Source of the DNA: Streptomyces tendae
Lineage (GTDB): Bacteria; Actinomycetota; Actinomycetes; Streptomycetales; Streptomycetaceae
Reading direction: 5' to 3'
Length of the DNA stretch: 64,000 nt
Assembly: GCF_008632955.1 (NCBI RefSeq)
Contig: NZ_CP043959.1
Location: forward strand, 186,001 to 250,000
Shown: piece by piece, positions 37,459 to 47,734 of the stretch
Layout: the number at the start of each line of letters is the position of its first letter
How positions within the stretch are numbered: the stretch's first letter is position 1
Position numbers and translations under genes: made by a program
Notes under the pieces: model-generated
Seen by the model: only the letters and a program-made list of their open reading frames with translations
Told to the model about the DNA's origin: nothing
The model's database searches: none

Positions 37459-38328
37459 ATGGCTGACTTGCAGTCAAACGCGCGCCTGCGCGCCGACGCC
37501 GGTGCTCCGACCACCGGCGTGATCCACGTCCGCATCCGTCTCACGGCCGACTTCACCGTGGTCGCCAACGCCCTCGCGCAGCGGCGCGGCAGCGCGGTCA
37601 CCGTCGCGGTGTACATCCTGTCCCTGCCGAGCGGCACCCCCGTGAGCATCGCCGCCCTGTGCGCGCACTTCACCGAGGGCGAGATCCTGATCTCGCGGGC
37701 CCTCAGGGAGCTGGAGGCCGCCGGATACCTGGAGCGCCGCCGTGAGCGCACCCCGTCCGGGCAGATCCGCACCCGGACCTACTTCTACGACGTCCCCGGC
37801 GGGACCCCGGAGCCGGACCCGGACGGCCCGCCGGAACCCCCCGGCCCGCCCCGTCCCCGGAAACCGTCCGGAGCCGGGCAGACCCCTGCCGTCTCCGTCT
37901 CCGTGGCCGCGCGGGAGGAGCCCTCGGCGGCGCTCGCGGACGCGGACCCGGAGGCGGTCGCCGTGCTGGCGGCCCTCCGGCAGGTCGATCCACGACTCGT
38001 GCTGTCCGAACGGGAGGCCGTGCGGCTCGCGCCCGCCGTCACCGCGTGGCTGGCGGCCGGCGTGGCACCCGGCCAGATCACCAGAACGCTCACGGCGGGG
38101 CTCCCCGACCGTTTCCTGTCCCGCCCGGCGGGCATCCTCGCCTTCCGCCTCCGCGAGACCCCGCTGCCCGCACCGCCGCCCCCGGAGCCCCTCGACCGCC
38201 CGGCCGTACTGCCCCTCCGGACCTGCGACGGCTGCGACCGCGCCTTCCGCGCCCCCCACCCCGGCCACTGCCGCGACTGTCGCGAGCGTCGAACCGGAGA
38301 CCTTCTCCGTGCTCGCGCGGCGGGCTGA
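37459..38328 (+). CDS. HTH protein with C-terminal zinc-finger-like motif
   Basis: A 289-residue protein starting MADLQSNARLRADAGAPTTG. The first ~110 residues form a winged HTH (VSIAALCAHFTEGEILISRA followed by LRELEAAGYLERRRE), of the kind seen in replication-initiator-like or conjugation-linked Streptomyces DNA-binding proteins. A Pro-rich linker follows, then a second helical domain (about 155-225). A C-terminal CDGCDRAF...CRDC element could bind one zinc. Target unknown. Confidence 0.75.
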   Translation: MADLQSNARLRADAGAPTTGVIHVRIRLTADFTVVANALAQRRGSAVTVAVYILSLPSGTPVSIAALCAHFTEGEILISRALRELEAAGYLERRRERTPSGQIRTRTYFYDVPGGTPEPDPDGPPEPPGPPRPRKPSGAGQTPAVSVSVAAREEPSAALADADPEAVAVLAALRQVDPRLVLSEREAVRLAPAVTAWLAAGVAPGQITRTLTAGLPDRFLSRPAGILAFRLRETPLPAPPPPEPLDRPAVLPLRTCDGCDRAFRAPHPGHCRDCRERRTGDLLRARAAG

Positions 38329-38330
38329 GC

Positions 38331-39512
38331 TCAGCGCCCCGCGTTCTTGAGGCGGGCCGCGGCCTCCTCCAGGACGTGGCGCTGCTTGCAGAAGGCGAAG
38401 CGCACGAAGGGGGCGCCCATGTCCTGGTGGTCGTAGAAGACGGCCGTGGGGATGGCGACGACGCCCGCGCGTTCCGGGAGGGCCCGGCAGAAGGCGATGC
38501 CGTCGGTCTCGCCCAGGGGGCGGATGTCGGCGGTGACGAAGTAGGTGCCGGTGGGGCGGTAGACCGCCAGGCCGGCCTCCTCCAGGCCCGCCGCGAGGAC
38601 GTCCCGCTTGGCGAGCATGTCCGCGCGGAAGTCGGTGAAGTACGACTCCGGCAGGGCGAGGGCCTCCGCGACCGCGTACTGGAACGGGCCGGCGGAGACG
38701 TAGGTGAGGTACTGCTTGGCCGAGCGGACCGCCGTGACCAGCTCGGGCGAGGCGGTGATCCAGCCGACCTTCCAGCCGGTGAAGGAGAAGGTCTTCCCCG
38801 CGCTGGAGATGGTCACCGTGCGGTCGCGCATGCCGGGGAAGGTCGCCAGGGGGATGTGTTCGGCGTCGTCGAAGACCAGGTGCTCGTACACCTCGTCGGT
38901 CACGACGAGGAGGTCCCGCTCCACGGCCAGCGCGGCGATCGACGCCAGCTCCGCGCGGGTGAGGACCGTGCCGGTCGGGTTGTGCGGGGTGTTGATCAGC
39001 AGCAGGCGGGTGCGGTCGGTGATCGCGTCGCGCAGCTCGTCGAGGTCCAGGCGGAAGCGGCCCTCGCTCGGGCGGAGGGTGACGGGGACGCGGGTGCCGC
39101 CCGCCATGGCGATGCAGGCCGCGTAGGAGTCGTAGTACGGCTCCAGCGCGATCACCTCGTCGCCGGGCTCCACCAGCGCCAGCAGCGCGGCGGCGATGGC
39201 CTCGGTGGCGCCCGCGGTGACCAGGACCTCGGTGTCGGGATCCACGGTGAGGCCGTAGCGGCGCCGCTGGTGCGCGGCGACGGCGGTGCGCAGCTCGGGG
39301 ATGCCCGGCCCCGGCGGGTACTGGTTGCCGAGCCCGTCCCGCAGGGCCCGCACGGCGGCCTCCCTGACCTCCTCCGGGCCGTCCGTGTCGGGGAATCCCT
39401 GGCCCAGGTTGATGGCTCCGGTCCGCAGGGCGAGGGCCGACATCTCGGCGAAGACCGTCGTCCCGAACTCTGCGAGCCGGCGGTTGAGGAGGGGGCGCGC
39501 GCTGGAGGTCAT
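38331..39512 (-). CDS. PLP-dependent aminotransferase (class I/II)
   Basis: A 393-residue fold-type I aminotransferase. Motifs are AINLGQGFPD, NTPHNPTGTV, VVTDEVYEHL and the PLP-lysine segment ISSAGKTFSFTGWKVGW, with a C-terminal VRFAFCK. Most like the aspartate/methionine/kynurenine aminotransferase (YbdL/KAT) group. A kynurenine link is possible given the kyn genes 10 kb away, but unproven. ATG at 39512 (AGGA 8 bases before) is preferred to 39521. Its stop is two bases from the HTH gene's stop (convergent). Confidence 0.88.
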   Translation of the reverse strand: MTSSARPLLNRRLAEFGTTVFAEMSALALRTGAINLGQGFPDTDGPEEVREAAVRALRDGLGNQYPPGPGIPELRTAVAAHQRRRYGLTVDPDTEVLVTAGATEAIAAALLALVEPGDEVIALEPYYDSYAACIAMAGGTRVPVTLRPSEGRFRLDLDELRDAITDRTRLLLINTPHNPTGTVLTRAELASIAALAVERDLLVVTDEVYEHLVFDDAEHIPLATFPGMRDRTVTISSAGKTFSFTGWKVGWITASPELVTAVRSAKQYLTYVSAGPFQYAVAEALALPESYFTDFRADMLAKRDVLAAGLEEAGLAVYRPTGTYFVTADIRPLGETDGIAFCRALPERAGVVAIPTAVFYDHQDMGAPFVRFAFCKQRHVLEEAAARLKNAGR

Positions 39513-39679
39513 GCGGGTCATCCTGCGCCGGATCAACGGTGTCCTCAACTCACTCTCCGGCCACGGGGTCGCGTGCCACCTCTTGGCCCGGGCACGGCGG
39601 AGCGTGACGGCGACCGAGGTCGGGTAGGTACCTCCCGCTCCGATCCCGATCCGACGAAGGACACGACAAGGGGACCGGC

Positions 39680-40594
39680 ATGACGGCCACGGCCCTGTTC
39701 TGCGGAGACGTCGCCTTCGACGTGGCGCTGCGCGTCGCGCACCATCCGGCTCCGGACGAGAAGACGCACGCCTTCGAGAGCCTGGTGAGCGCCGGCGGTG
39801 TGGCGGCGAACTCGGCTGTCGCCTGCGCCCGGCAGGGCGTCGCCACCGCTCTGATCGCCGACGTGGGCGACGACGTGCTCGGCGCCCAGGCGACCGAGTT
39901 CCTCGCCGCGCGGGGCGTCGACGTCAAGGGGGTGGTCCCGGTGCCCGGCATGACGGCGGTCTCGGTGTGCACGCTCGCCGGCGACGGGGAGAAGCGGCTC
40001 GTCCACACCTCGTCCGTGTCGCAGTACCCGTCGCCGCGGCGGCTGCGTGACGCGGACCTGGACGGCGTCGACTGGATCCACACCTCGTGCCTGCACCCCG
40101 GAGCCGCCGCGGTGCTCGCCCGGCGGGCCCGGGCCGTCGGCATCAGGCTGTCCGTCGACCTGGAGCCCCTGGCGCTGACGCATGGCACGGAAGCTCTCGC
40201 ACCGGTCCTCGACGGGGCGGAGGTCGTCTTCCTCAACGAGCAGGCCACGGCGCAGCTGGGCGACGTGGACGCCTTCGCCGCCGGCCACCGGGTGAGGTCG
40301 GTGGTCCGCACCCTGGGACCGCGGGGAGCCGCGCTGACGCTGGGCACCCGGCGGATCGGCGTCGCGCCGCCGCCGTCGGCGCCGATCGTCGACACCACCG
40401 GAGCCGGTGACTGCCTGGCCGGCGTCTATGTCGCGCGCCGCCTGTCCGGCGCGGACCCTGCCGCGGCGCTGCGGGCCGCGGTGGTGTCGGCGACCTCCGC
40501 CTGCGGCCACCTCGGCGCCCAGGGCGGCTACCCCGACCGGGAGGCGACGGACGAACTCGTCGCCCAGGTCCCGCCCGCCGAGCGGGAGGTCTGA
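39680..40594 (+). CDS. PfkB-family carbohydrate kinase
   Basis: A 304-residue ribokinase-type sugar kinase. It has the N-terminal substrate segment (SAGGVAANSAVACARQG) and the C-terminal anion-hole/catalytic motif DTTGAGDCLAGVYVARR, with the Asp base. The specific sugar cannot be assigned. Monocistronic, with AAGGGGA before the ATG. Confidence 0.9.
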   Translation: MTATALFCGDVAFDVALRVAHHPAPDEKTHAFESLVSAGGVAANSAVACARQGVATALIADVGDDVLGAQATEFLAARGVDVKGVVPVPGMTAVSVCTLAGDGEKRLVHTSSVSQYPSPRRLRDADLDGVDWIHTSCLHPGAAAVLARRARAVGIRLSVDLEPLALTHGTEALAPVLDGAEVVFLNEQATAQLGDVDAFAAGHRVRSVVRTLGPRGAALTLGTRRIGVAPPPSAPIVDTTGAGDCLAGVYVARRLSGADPAAALRAAVVSATSACGHLGAQGGYPDREATDELVAQVPPAEREV

Positions 40595-40741
40595 GGGCGC
40601 GGTCCCGGGGAAACCTCTGGAGTTGCTCAACTCTGCTTTGGGGCGGAGTGGGGGAGGGCATGTCCCGGTCACACCGTGAGCGAGGCACCCACGGGGGGCT
40701 GCTTCGGGGGATCACGGGGGAACCGGAAGGAGGGTGGCGCC

Positions 40742-41017
40742 ATGACTGTCGGCATCATCCTGGTAGTGCTCTTCGCCCTGCTCCTCGTGTTCGTGTCGCG
40801 GGCGTCCCGCAGTTCGGCGCCGCGTCGCGCCGGGGCGGGGGCGGGCCGTCGACGCGGCGGGTCGTCCTCGGGCGGCGGCCACGCCGACGGGGGCAGCGGC
40901 GGCTGGTGGGCCGGCGGCGGGACCGCGGGCAGTTGTGGATCGTCCTCCGACGGAGGCTCGTCCTGCGGAGGCGGGTCGTCCTGCGGAGGCGGCGGATGCG
41001 GCGGTGGAGGCGGCTGA
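40742..41017 (+). CDS. Small membrane protein with Gly/Ser/Cys-rich tail
   Basis: A 91-residue protein. Residues 2-20 are one membrane segment (MTVGIILVVLFALLLVFVS), followed by an Arg-rich patch (stop-transfer, suggesting a cytosolic tail) and then a GGGSS/CGGG-repeat tail with five cysteines and a C-terminal CGGGGCGGGGG. GGAAGGAGG lies 7 bases upstream, so it is expressed efficiently. Such tails resemble metal-binding or disordered anchors; no family recognised. Confidence 0.7.
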   Translation: MTVGIILVVLFALLLVFVSRASRSSAPRRAGAGAGRRRGGSSSGGGHADGGSGGWWAGGGTAGSCGSSSDGGSSCGGGSSCGGGGCGGGGG

Positions 41018-41406
41018 CACGGGGCAGCACGGCTCCACTTCGGGAGAACGCATCCGCGACGGCGGGGTCCGCACCTGGGGCGGGCCCCGCTGTGGTGTTC
41101 AGCGGCGGCACGGACTCCGGTTCCGGTTGGCGCGAGGTGCGGCGGAGTGCGACGTCACTCCGGGCGTACGCCGTAGTTGAACACGTGAGCTGTGGAGCCC
41201 CCCAGGGGATGGAAAGCCCACGAAGTTGGGTAAAAACGCTGTGGTGGCAGCACAGTTCATGATTCCCTATAAATCACCAGCGCAGCCATCGGATCTCCCC
41301 GCGGACCCTTTTTCCAGCCGGGCGACCGGGCTGACGGGCCGAGTCCCCGGTCCCACCCGGGTGCGCGGGCCCGTATTTCTTCCTTGTGTGCTTGCGGAGC
41401 CGATCC
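41018..41406. other. Intergenic region with an A/T-rich promoter-like island
   Basis: No gene is credible. A locally A/T-rich stretch at about 41225-41275 (GGGTAAAAACG ... CCCTATAAATCACC) stands out against the background and may hold the DUF2617 promoter (TATAAA as a -10). No terminator hairpin was identified after 41017. Confidence 0.4.
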
Positions 41407-41940
41407 ATGCTCACGACCCTGAACACCGCCTATTCCGACACGCGCGCGGCCGACCTCGCCTGGGCACTGGGGCGCGAGCCGCTTCCGGCGCTGGCCACCC
41501 TCGACCTCGAACTGCAGGGGGCCAGGCTCCAGTTGCGGCTGCTCGGCGCGTCCCACCAAGTGCTCCTGGAGGAGGACCGCGGCCTCTGCTCGGAGACGGT
41601 GGCGTGCATCCCGGGCAGCAGCACGCCGCTTCCGCTGGGCGTGGCCAAGCGGGTGGACGACTGGGAGTACGAGTTCGCCGCCCGGGTGGAGGTTCTGCCT
41701 CCGGGTGCGTTCGCCGGCCGGGCGCAGGAACTGCTCGCCCTGGTCTCCGACCACCCGCAGGGCCTCGCCGGGGTGTTCCCCGGCAGCCCGCACGCGTTCA
41801 CGGCGATGCTCGCCCGCTGCCACGAGGGCCAGTTCCACTGGCGCACCTGGCACGCCTACCCGCAGGACGGCCAGCTCGTCGCCACCCGCACCCGCGTGGG
41901 AGCACGCATGACCGCCCACGCCGGTGCCGTGCGGGCGTAA
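41407..41940 (+). CDS. DUF2617 family protein
   Basis: A 177-residue protein starting MLTTLNTAYSDTRAADLAWA. The whole length matches the actinobacterial DUF2617 pattern (LDLELQGARLQLRLLGASHQ ... HAFTAMLARCHEG ... WRTWHAYPQDGQLVATRT). It is the usual neighbour of the membrane spermidine-synthase-like gene that follows, suggesting joint function. Unknown role. Confidence 0.85.
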   Translation: MLTTLNTAYSDTRAADLAWALGREPLPALATLDLELQGARLQLRLLGASHQVLLEEDRGLCSETVACIPGSSTPLPLGVAKRVDDWEYEFAARVEVLPPGAFAGRAQELLALVSDHPQGLAGVFPGSPHAFTAMLARCHEGQFHWRTWHAYPQDGQLVATRTRVGARMTAHAGAVRA

Positions 41941-41999
41941 ACACGAATCACGCGTGTGGGTGACGTTGTGCGATGAGTGCGTGACGTAACGTCCCTGGG

Positions 42000-43679
42000 G
42001 TGATCGAACCGCAGGCCCCCGCTCCGCCCGGCTCCACGCAGTCCTGGGACGGGCCTGACGGCTCCCGGGGGGACGACACCGCGAGTGAGCTGCCGCTGCC
42101 CGTGCGGCAGGGCACCGGGCGGTGGCTGGTCCTCGCGGGAGTGTTCGTCTGCGCCGCCTGCGGACTGGTGTACGAGCTGGAACTGGTCGCACTGGCCGCG
42201 TATTTGATGGGCGACTCGGTCGCCCAGACGTCCGTCGTGCTGTCCGTGATGGTGTTCGCGATGGGTATCGGCTCCCTCGCCGCCAAACGGCTGCGCCGGC
42301 ACGCGGCGGCCGGGTTCGGTGCGATCGAGGCGGCGCTCGCGCTGGTCGGCGGATACAGCGCCATGGCCCTGTACGCGGTGTTCGCCTGGACCGGCGACTG
42401 GGGCGGGATGTGGGCGCACGGCCCGCGCTGCCTGCTGGTCGCGTTCTCCCTCGCCACCGGGCTGCTGATCGGCGCCGAGGTGCCGCTGCTGATGGAGCTG
42501 ATCCAGCGGATCCGCCGGCAGGACGCGGGCGGCGCGGTGGCCGACCTGTCCGCCGCGGACTACGTCGGCGCCCTGGTCGGCGGACTCGCCTTCCCCTTCC
42601 TCCTCCTGCCGGTCCTGGGCCAGTTGACGGGCGCGCTGATCACCGGCGCGGTCAACGCGGTCGTCGGCGGCGCGCTGGTGCTCGGGCTGTTCCGGCGCGA
42701 CCTCACCCGGCGCGCCCGCCGCCTGCTGGTGGTCGCCAACGTGTGCGTGCTCGCCCTGCTCGCCTCGGCCGCCATCCTCGTCGACGACTTCGAACGCGCC
42801 GCCCGGCACGCCCTGTACGGGGAGGACGTACGGGTCGCCGTGCACACGGACGTGCAGGAGGTGCTGCTCACCGGCGGCCGGGACGGGCGGCCGCTGAACC
42901 TGTTCCTCGACGGACGTCTGCGGGTCGGCGGCCGGGACGAACTGCGCTACCACGAGGCCCTGGTGCACCCCGCGATGGCGGGGCGGCACGCGCGCGTGCT
43001 GGTGCTGGGCGGGGGAGACGGGCTGGCCGCGCGCGAGGTGCTGCGCCACCCGGGCGTGCGGCGGGTGGACGTCGTCGAACTCGACGAGGGTGTGGTGCGG
43101 CTGGCCCGCCACGATCCCGCGCTGTCCGCGCTCAACGCGCACGCCCTCGACGACCACCGCGTCCGGGTGATCACCGCGGACGCCTTCGACTGGCTGCGGA
43201 CGGCACCCCCGGCCGCGTACGACGTGGTGGTCGCGGACCTGCCGCACCCCGGGATCACCGCCAGCACCAAGCTGTACGCACAGGAGTTCTACGGCCTGGC
43301 CCGGCGGGTGCTGGCCCCGGGCGGGCGGCTCGTGGTGCACGGGGGCGCGGTGGCGTCCCGGCCCCGCGACTTCTGGACGGTGGACGCCACCCTGCGCGCC
43401 GCGGGCCTGCGCACCACCGCCTACCGGGTGCGCGGCCGGCAGTCCGGGTTCGCCGCAGGACCCGACCGCGGCCCCGCGGACACGGCCCACGCCCACCGCG
43501 ACTGGGGCTTCGTGCTGGCCGCCGGCCTGCACACCCCCCGGCCGCGCCTCGACCCCGCCGGCCCCCGGCCGCGTACGCTGACCGACTCCTCCCTCGCGGC
43601 GGACGTCCGTGCGGCGGAACGTACCCGCGTGCGCGGGCTGCCGCCGTCCACGCTGGTCCACCCCCGCTACACGGACTGA
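42000..43679 (+). CDS. Membrane-anchored spermidine-synthase-like aminopropyltransferase
   Basis: A 559-residue protein with a GTG start. After an acidic N-tail, residues about 38-255 hold seven hydrophobic segments. From about 280 a spermidine synthase/SAM-binding fold follows ([48 protein letters not shown]). The usual aminopropyltransferase DxxDP acceptor motif reads ADLPHPG, so a polyamine substrate is likely but not certain. Fused membrane/SpeE-like proteins are common in actinobacteria. Confidence 0.85.
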   Translation: MIEPQAPAPPGSTQSWDGPDGSRGDDTASELPLPVRQGTGRWLVLAGVFVCAACGLVYELELVALAAYLMGDSVAQTSVVLSVMVFAMGIGSLAAKRLRRHAAAGFGAIEAALALVGGYSAMALYAVFAWTGDWGGMWAHGPRCLLVAFSLATGLLIGAEVPLLMELIQRIRRQDAGGAVADLSAADYVGALVGGLAFPFLLLPVLGQLTGALITGAVNAVVGGALVLGLFRRDLTRRARRLLVVANVCVLALLASAAILVDDFERAARHALYGEDVRVAVHTDVQEVLLTGGRDGRPLNLFLDGRLRVGGRDELRYHEALVHPAMAGRHARVLVLGGGDGLAAREVLRHPGVRRVDVVELDEGVVRLARHDPALSALNAHALDDHRVRVITADAFDWLRTAPPAAYDVVVADLPHPGITASTKLYAQEFYGLARRVLAPGGRLVVHGGAVASRPRDFWTVDATLRAAGLRTTAYRVRGRQSGFAAGPDRGPADTAHAHRDWGFVLAAGLHTPRPRLDPAGPRPRTLTDSSLAADVRAAERTRVRGLPPSTLVHPRYTD

Positions 43680-43764
43680 CCCCCTGCCGCGCACCGCACC
43701 GACGCGCCGTGACTTCTCACGGATGGGGGTGCGGTCCGGCGTCCCGTGGGTAGGCTCCGCACTC

Positions 43765-44787
43765 ATGGAGCACGAGGTGTTCGTTCCGGTCGAGGCGGAG
43801 CGGCTCAGGGAGGTGCTGGACGACCCCGCGCGGGTCGCCCGGGCGGTGCCCGGGCTCCAGCACGACGCCGGTGCGGATCCCGTCGCCGGGCGTCTGAAGG
43901 TGCGCGTCGGAAGCTCCTCCATCACCTACCGCGGGTCGGTACGGGTGACCGCGGAGGACGACGGGTCCTACGCCGTCGAGGGTGACGCGGCGGAGACGCG
44001 GGGGAGCGGGTCGGTGCGGCTGGCGCTGAGGCTGCGCCCGCGCGCGGTGGACGCCGGCACGGCACTCGTCGTCACGGGGACGGCGACGGCCGACGGGCGG
44101 ATCACGGAGCTGCCGCCGGAGGCGGTGGGGTCGGCGGTCACCCGTCTGCTCAACCGCTTCGCGGAGAACCTGGGCGCGCTCGCCGCGGAGGACGCCGGGG
44201 CCGCGCCCCACCCGCCCGCGGAGTCACCGGAACAGCTGTCGACGGGCGACTTCGAGCCGCAGGCCACCACCGACTTCGAGACCACCCCGGACGCGGAGGA
44301 CCCGGCCCCGCCACCGGAACGGCCCAAGCCGACCGGCACGTCCGGGCCCGCGTCCGCGTCGGACGGAACGTCCAGGTCGGACGGAACGTCCGGGCCCGTG
44401 CCGGAGTCCGAGGAGCCCTCCGCGTCCGAGCCGCCGTCCGCCTCCGGGGCCGAGTCGGAGGAGGGCCACTCGGACGAGCCGCCGCCGCGGTCCGGCGCCG
44501 GGAGCGGGCCGGAGCCCGTCGGGCTGCCCCCGGGGTTCGGGGACGGGTCGTTCCGGGGCGACGACGAGGACGACGACTCCCTCGCCGAGGCCGCGCACGC
44601 CCGGCGGACGATGATCGGCCGCAGCGCCGAGGAGGTCGACCACGCACCCCCGCGCGGCCGGTACGCCCCGGTCCCGGCGCCCCAGACCGTCGCCTCCTCC
44701 ACCCCTCTGCGCTGGGCCGCCCCGGCGGCCGCCCTCGCGGTCGCCTCGGCCGTCGTCGCCATCAGAGCCCTCCGCCGCCGCCACTGA
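43765..44787 (+). CDS. SRPBCC (CoxG-like) domain protein with C-terminal membrane anchor
   Basis: A 340-residue protein starting MEHEVFVPVEAERLREVLDD. Residues 1-145 form the START/SRPBCC carbon-monoxide-dehydrogenase-G-like domain (NRFAENLGALAAE end). A long acidic Ser/Pro/Glu linker with SDGTS repeats follows, then one hydrophobic C-terminal segment (WAAPAAALAVASAVVAI) ending in RRRH. Probably a tail-anchored lipid or small-molecule binding protein. No CO-dehydrogenase genes are near. Confidence 0.8.
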   Translation: MEHEVFVPVEAERLREVLDDPARVARAVPGLQHDAGADPVAGRLKVRVGSSSITYRGSVRVTAEDDGSYAVEGDAAETRGSGSVRLALRLRPRAVDAGTALVVTGTATADGRITELPPEAVGSAVTRLLNRFAENLGALAAEDAGAAPHPPAESPEQLSTGDFEPQATTDFETTPDAEDPAPPPERPKPTGTSGPASASDGTSRSDGTSGPVPESEEPSASEPPSASGAESEEGHSDEPPPRSGAGSGPEPVGLPPGFGDGSFRGDDEDDDSLAEAAHARRTMIGRSAEEVDHAPPRGRYAPVPAPQTVASSTPLRWAAPAAALAVASAVVAIRALRRRH

Positions 44788-45138
44788 CCGTCGCGCCGGG
44801 CCTCCGCCGCACAGGTGCGGGCAGTCCGCCCCGCCCCGGTGATCCACGTCCGGCGGCCCCGGCCCGCCGCCCCCGGCCGCTTCCGCGCCACCGGTACGCC
44901 GCCGACCCGAGCCGGAAGGCGCCCGCGCAGGGCGGCGGCCCGCCCGTGTGCCGCGCGGGCGACCCCGCCCATCCGTTTCCCCGCACGCGCGGGCAGCCTG
45001 CACCGGTCCCGCGGACGTGCGCGACGCGGGCCGCCCGAATGCCGCACGCGGGAGACACCCCGGCCCGCGACGCTCCCCCCGTTCCTCGTCCCGCGGACGC
45101 GGGCCCCGTCCCCTTGATCACCCCAGTAGGGTCGAAGG
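44788..45138. other. GC-rich intergenic region without a recognised gene
   Basis: About 350 bp of Arg/Pro-coding-looking low-complexity sequence in every frame, with no start or domain that can be supported. It must contain the promoter of the aldose-epimerase gene. Confidence 0.5.
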
Positions 45139-45927
45139 GTGAGTAACGAACACATCACGCTGACCGCGGGCGACGCGGAGGTGGACGTGCTGCCGGGGAA
45201 CGGCGGACGGGTCGGGGGGCTGCGGATCGGCGGCGTGGAGCTGCTGCGGCAGGGGGAGAAATTCGGGTGCTTCCCGATGGTCCCCTGGTGCGGGCGGCTG
45301 CGCGACGGCCGTTTCCGGGACGGCGCCACCGTGCAGCAGATGCCGCTCAACGCCCCTCCGCACGCCATCCACGGCACGGCCCGCACCTCCCCCTGGCGCA
45401 CCGCCCGCAAGAGCACCGACGAGGCCGTGCTGACGTACGACCTGACCGATCCGTGGCCGTACTCGGGGCGGGTCACCCAGCAGGTGGTGCTCGGCGAGGA
45501 GTCCCTGACGCTGACGATGGGCGTGGAGACCTACGAGTCGTCGTTCCCGGCGCAGGTCGGCTGGCACCCGTGGTTCCTGCGCAACCTCGGCGGCGAGGAC
45601 GTGACGATCGGCTTCGAGCCCGCCTGGCAGGAGGAGCGCGGGGACGACCACCTGCCCACCGGCCGGCGCGTCGACCCGCGGCCCGGCCCGTGGGACGACT
45701 GCTTCGGGATGCCCGGCGGGGTGGACGTCACCCTCACCTGGCCGGGGCAGCTCCAGCTGAAGGTGACCAGCCGCGAGGAGTGGGTCGTCGTCTACGACGA
45801 GCAGGACGAGGCCGTCTGCGTGGAACCCCAGACCGGACCGCCGGACGGGCTGAACAGCCACCCGCGCCTGGTCACGCCGCTGGAGCCGCTGGAGGCCTCG
45901 ACGACCTGGACGTGGACCCGCCTTTAA
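45139..45927 (+). CDS. Aldose 1-epimerase family protein
   Basis: A 262-residue galactose-mutarotase-like beta-sandwich protein (GTG start). It includes the His motif PPHAIHGTARTSPW, GWHPWFLRNL and the acidic C-terminal CVEPQTGPPDGLN containing the expected Glu. It interconverts sugar anomers; the exact substrate is unknown. It lies 9 bp upstream of pyrE. Confidence 0.88.
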   Translation: MSNEHITLTAGDAEVDVLPGNGGRVGGLRIGGVELLRQGEKFGCFPMVPWCGRLRDGRFRDGATVQQMPLNAPPHAIHGTARTSPWRTARKSTDEAVLTYDLTDPWPYSGRVTQQVVLGEESLTLTMGVETYESSFPAQVGWHPWFLRNLGGEDVTIGFEPAWQEERGDDHLPTGRRVDPRPGPWDDCFGMPGGVDVTLTWPGQLQLKVTSREEWVVVYDEQDEAVCVEPQTGPPDGLNSHPRLVTPLEPLEASTTWTWTRL

Positions 45928-45936
45928 GCTGGCGGC

Positions 45937-46485
45937 ATGACGGACACACGCGGCGCGCTGCTGCAGCAGATCAAGGACAAGGCCGTGGTGCACGGCAAGG
46001 TGACCCTCTCCTCCGGTCTGGAGGCCGACTACTACGTCGACCTGCGCCGCGTCACCCTCGACGGTGAGGCCGCCCCGCTGGTCGGGCAGGTGCTGCTGGA
46101 CCTGACCGCGGAGCTGGAGTTCGACGCCGTGGGCGGCCTGACCATGGGCGCCGACCCGGTCGCCGCCGCCATGCTGCACGCCGCCGCGGCGCGCGGCCGC
46201 AGGCTGGACGCGTTCGTCGTACGCAAGGCCGCCAAGGCGCACGGCCTGCAGCGCCGCGTGGAGGGCCCGGACATCAAGGGCCGCCGCGTGCTGGTCGTGG
46301 AGGACACCTCCACCACCGGCGGTTCGCCGCTCACCGCCGTGGAGGCGGTGCGCGAGGCCGGCGCGGAGGTCGTGGCCGTCGCGACCATCGTCGACCGGGC
46401 GACCGGTGCCGCCGAGAAGATCCAGGAGGGTGCCGGGGTGCCGTACCTGTTCGCCTTCTCCAAGGACGAGCTGGGCCTGGACTGA
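45937..46485 (+). CDS. pyrE: Orotate phosphoribosyltransferase
   Basis: A 182-residue protein with the PRPP-binding motif VLVVEDTSTTGGSPLTAV and the substrate region GKVTLSSGLEADYYVDLRR. It converts orotate plus PRPP to OMP in pyrimidine synthesis. Separated from the other pyr genes, as usual in Streptomyces, and probably co-transcribed with the epimerase gene. Confidence 0.96.
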   Translation: MTDTRGALLQQIKDKAVVHGKVTLSSGLEADYYVDLRRVTLDGEAAPLVGQVLLDLTAELEFDAVGGLTMGADPVAAAMLHAAAARGRRLDAFVVRKAAKAHGLQRRVEGPDIKGRRVLVVEDTSTTGGSPLTAVEAVREAGAEVVAVATIVDRATGAAEKIQEGAGVPYLFAFSKDELGLD

Positions 46486-46641
46486 CCGGCCCGACATCGC
46501 CGTCATAACGACTCGACCTGCACCGTCGACGTGGCCCCCATGTCTGGGAAGATGGGGCCGACAACGGCGTCGCTTCCAAGGTTCCAGGTCAGGGCCGACA
46601 GTACGCAGCACCCCACACCGCACGCTTAAAGGAGCGGACAG

Positions 46642-47673
<1,032 letters not shown>

Positions 47674-47687
47674 CCCTTCCGCGCGTC

Positions 47688-47717
47688 GGGCCCGGCACCT
47701 GTCCAGGTGCCGGGCCC
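47688..47717 (+). terminator. Terminator after fba
   Basis: A perfect 14-bp stem (GGGCCCGGCACCTG) with a 2-base loop, followed by TTCCGT, lies 15 bp beyond the stop. Confidence 0.88.
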
Positions 47718-47734
47718 TTCCGTATGCTCCCGGT

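Noticed and set aside
37068-37466. 132-residue plus-strand frame in the gap before the HTH gene
   Set aside because: Composition is not protein-like (Arg/Pro/Thr runs), it has no ribosome-binding site and it overlaps the start of the supported HTH gene.
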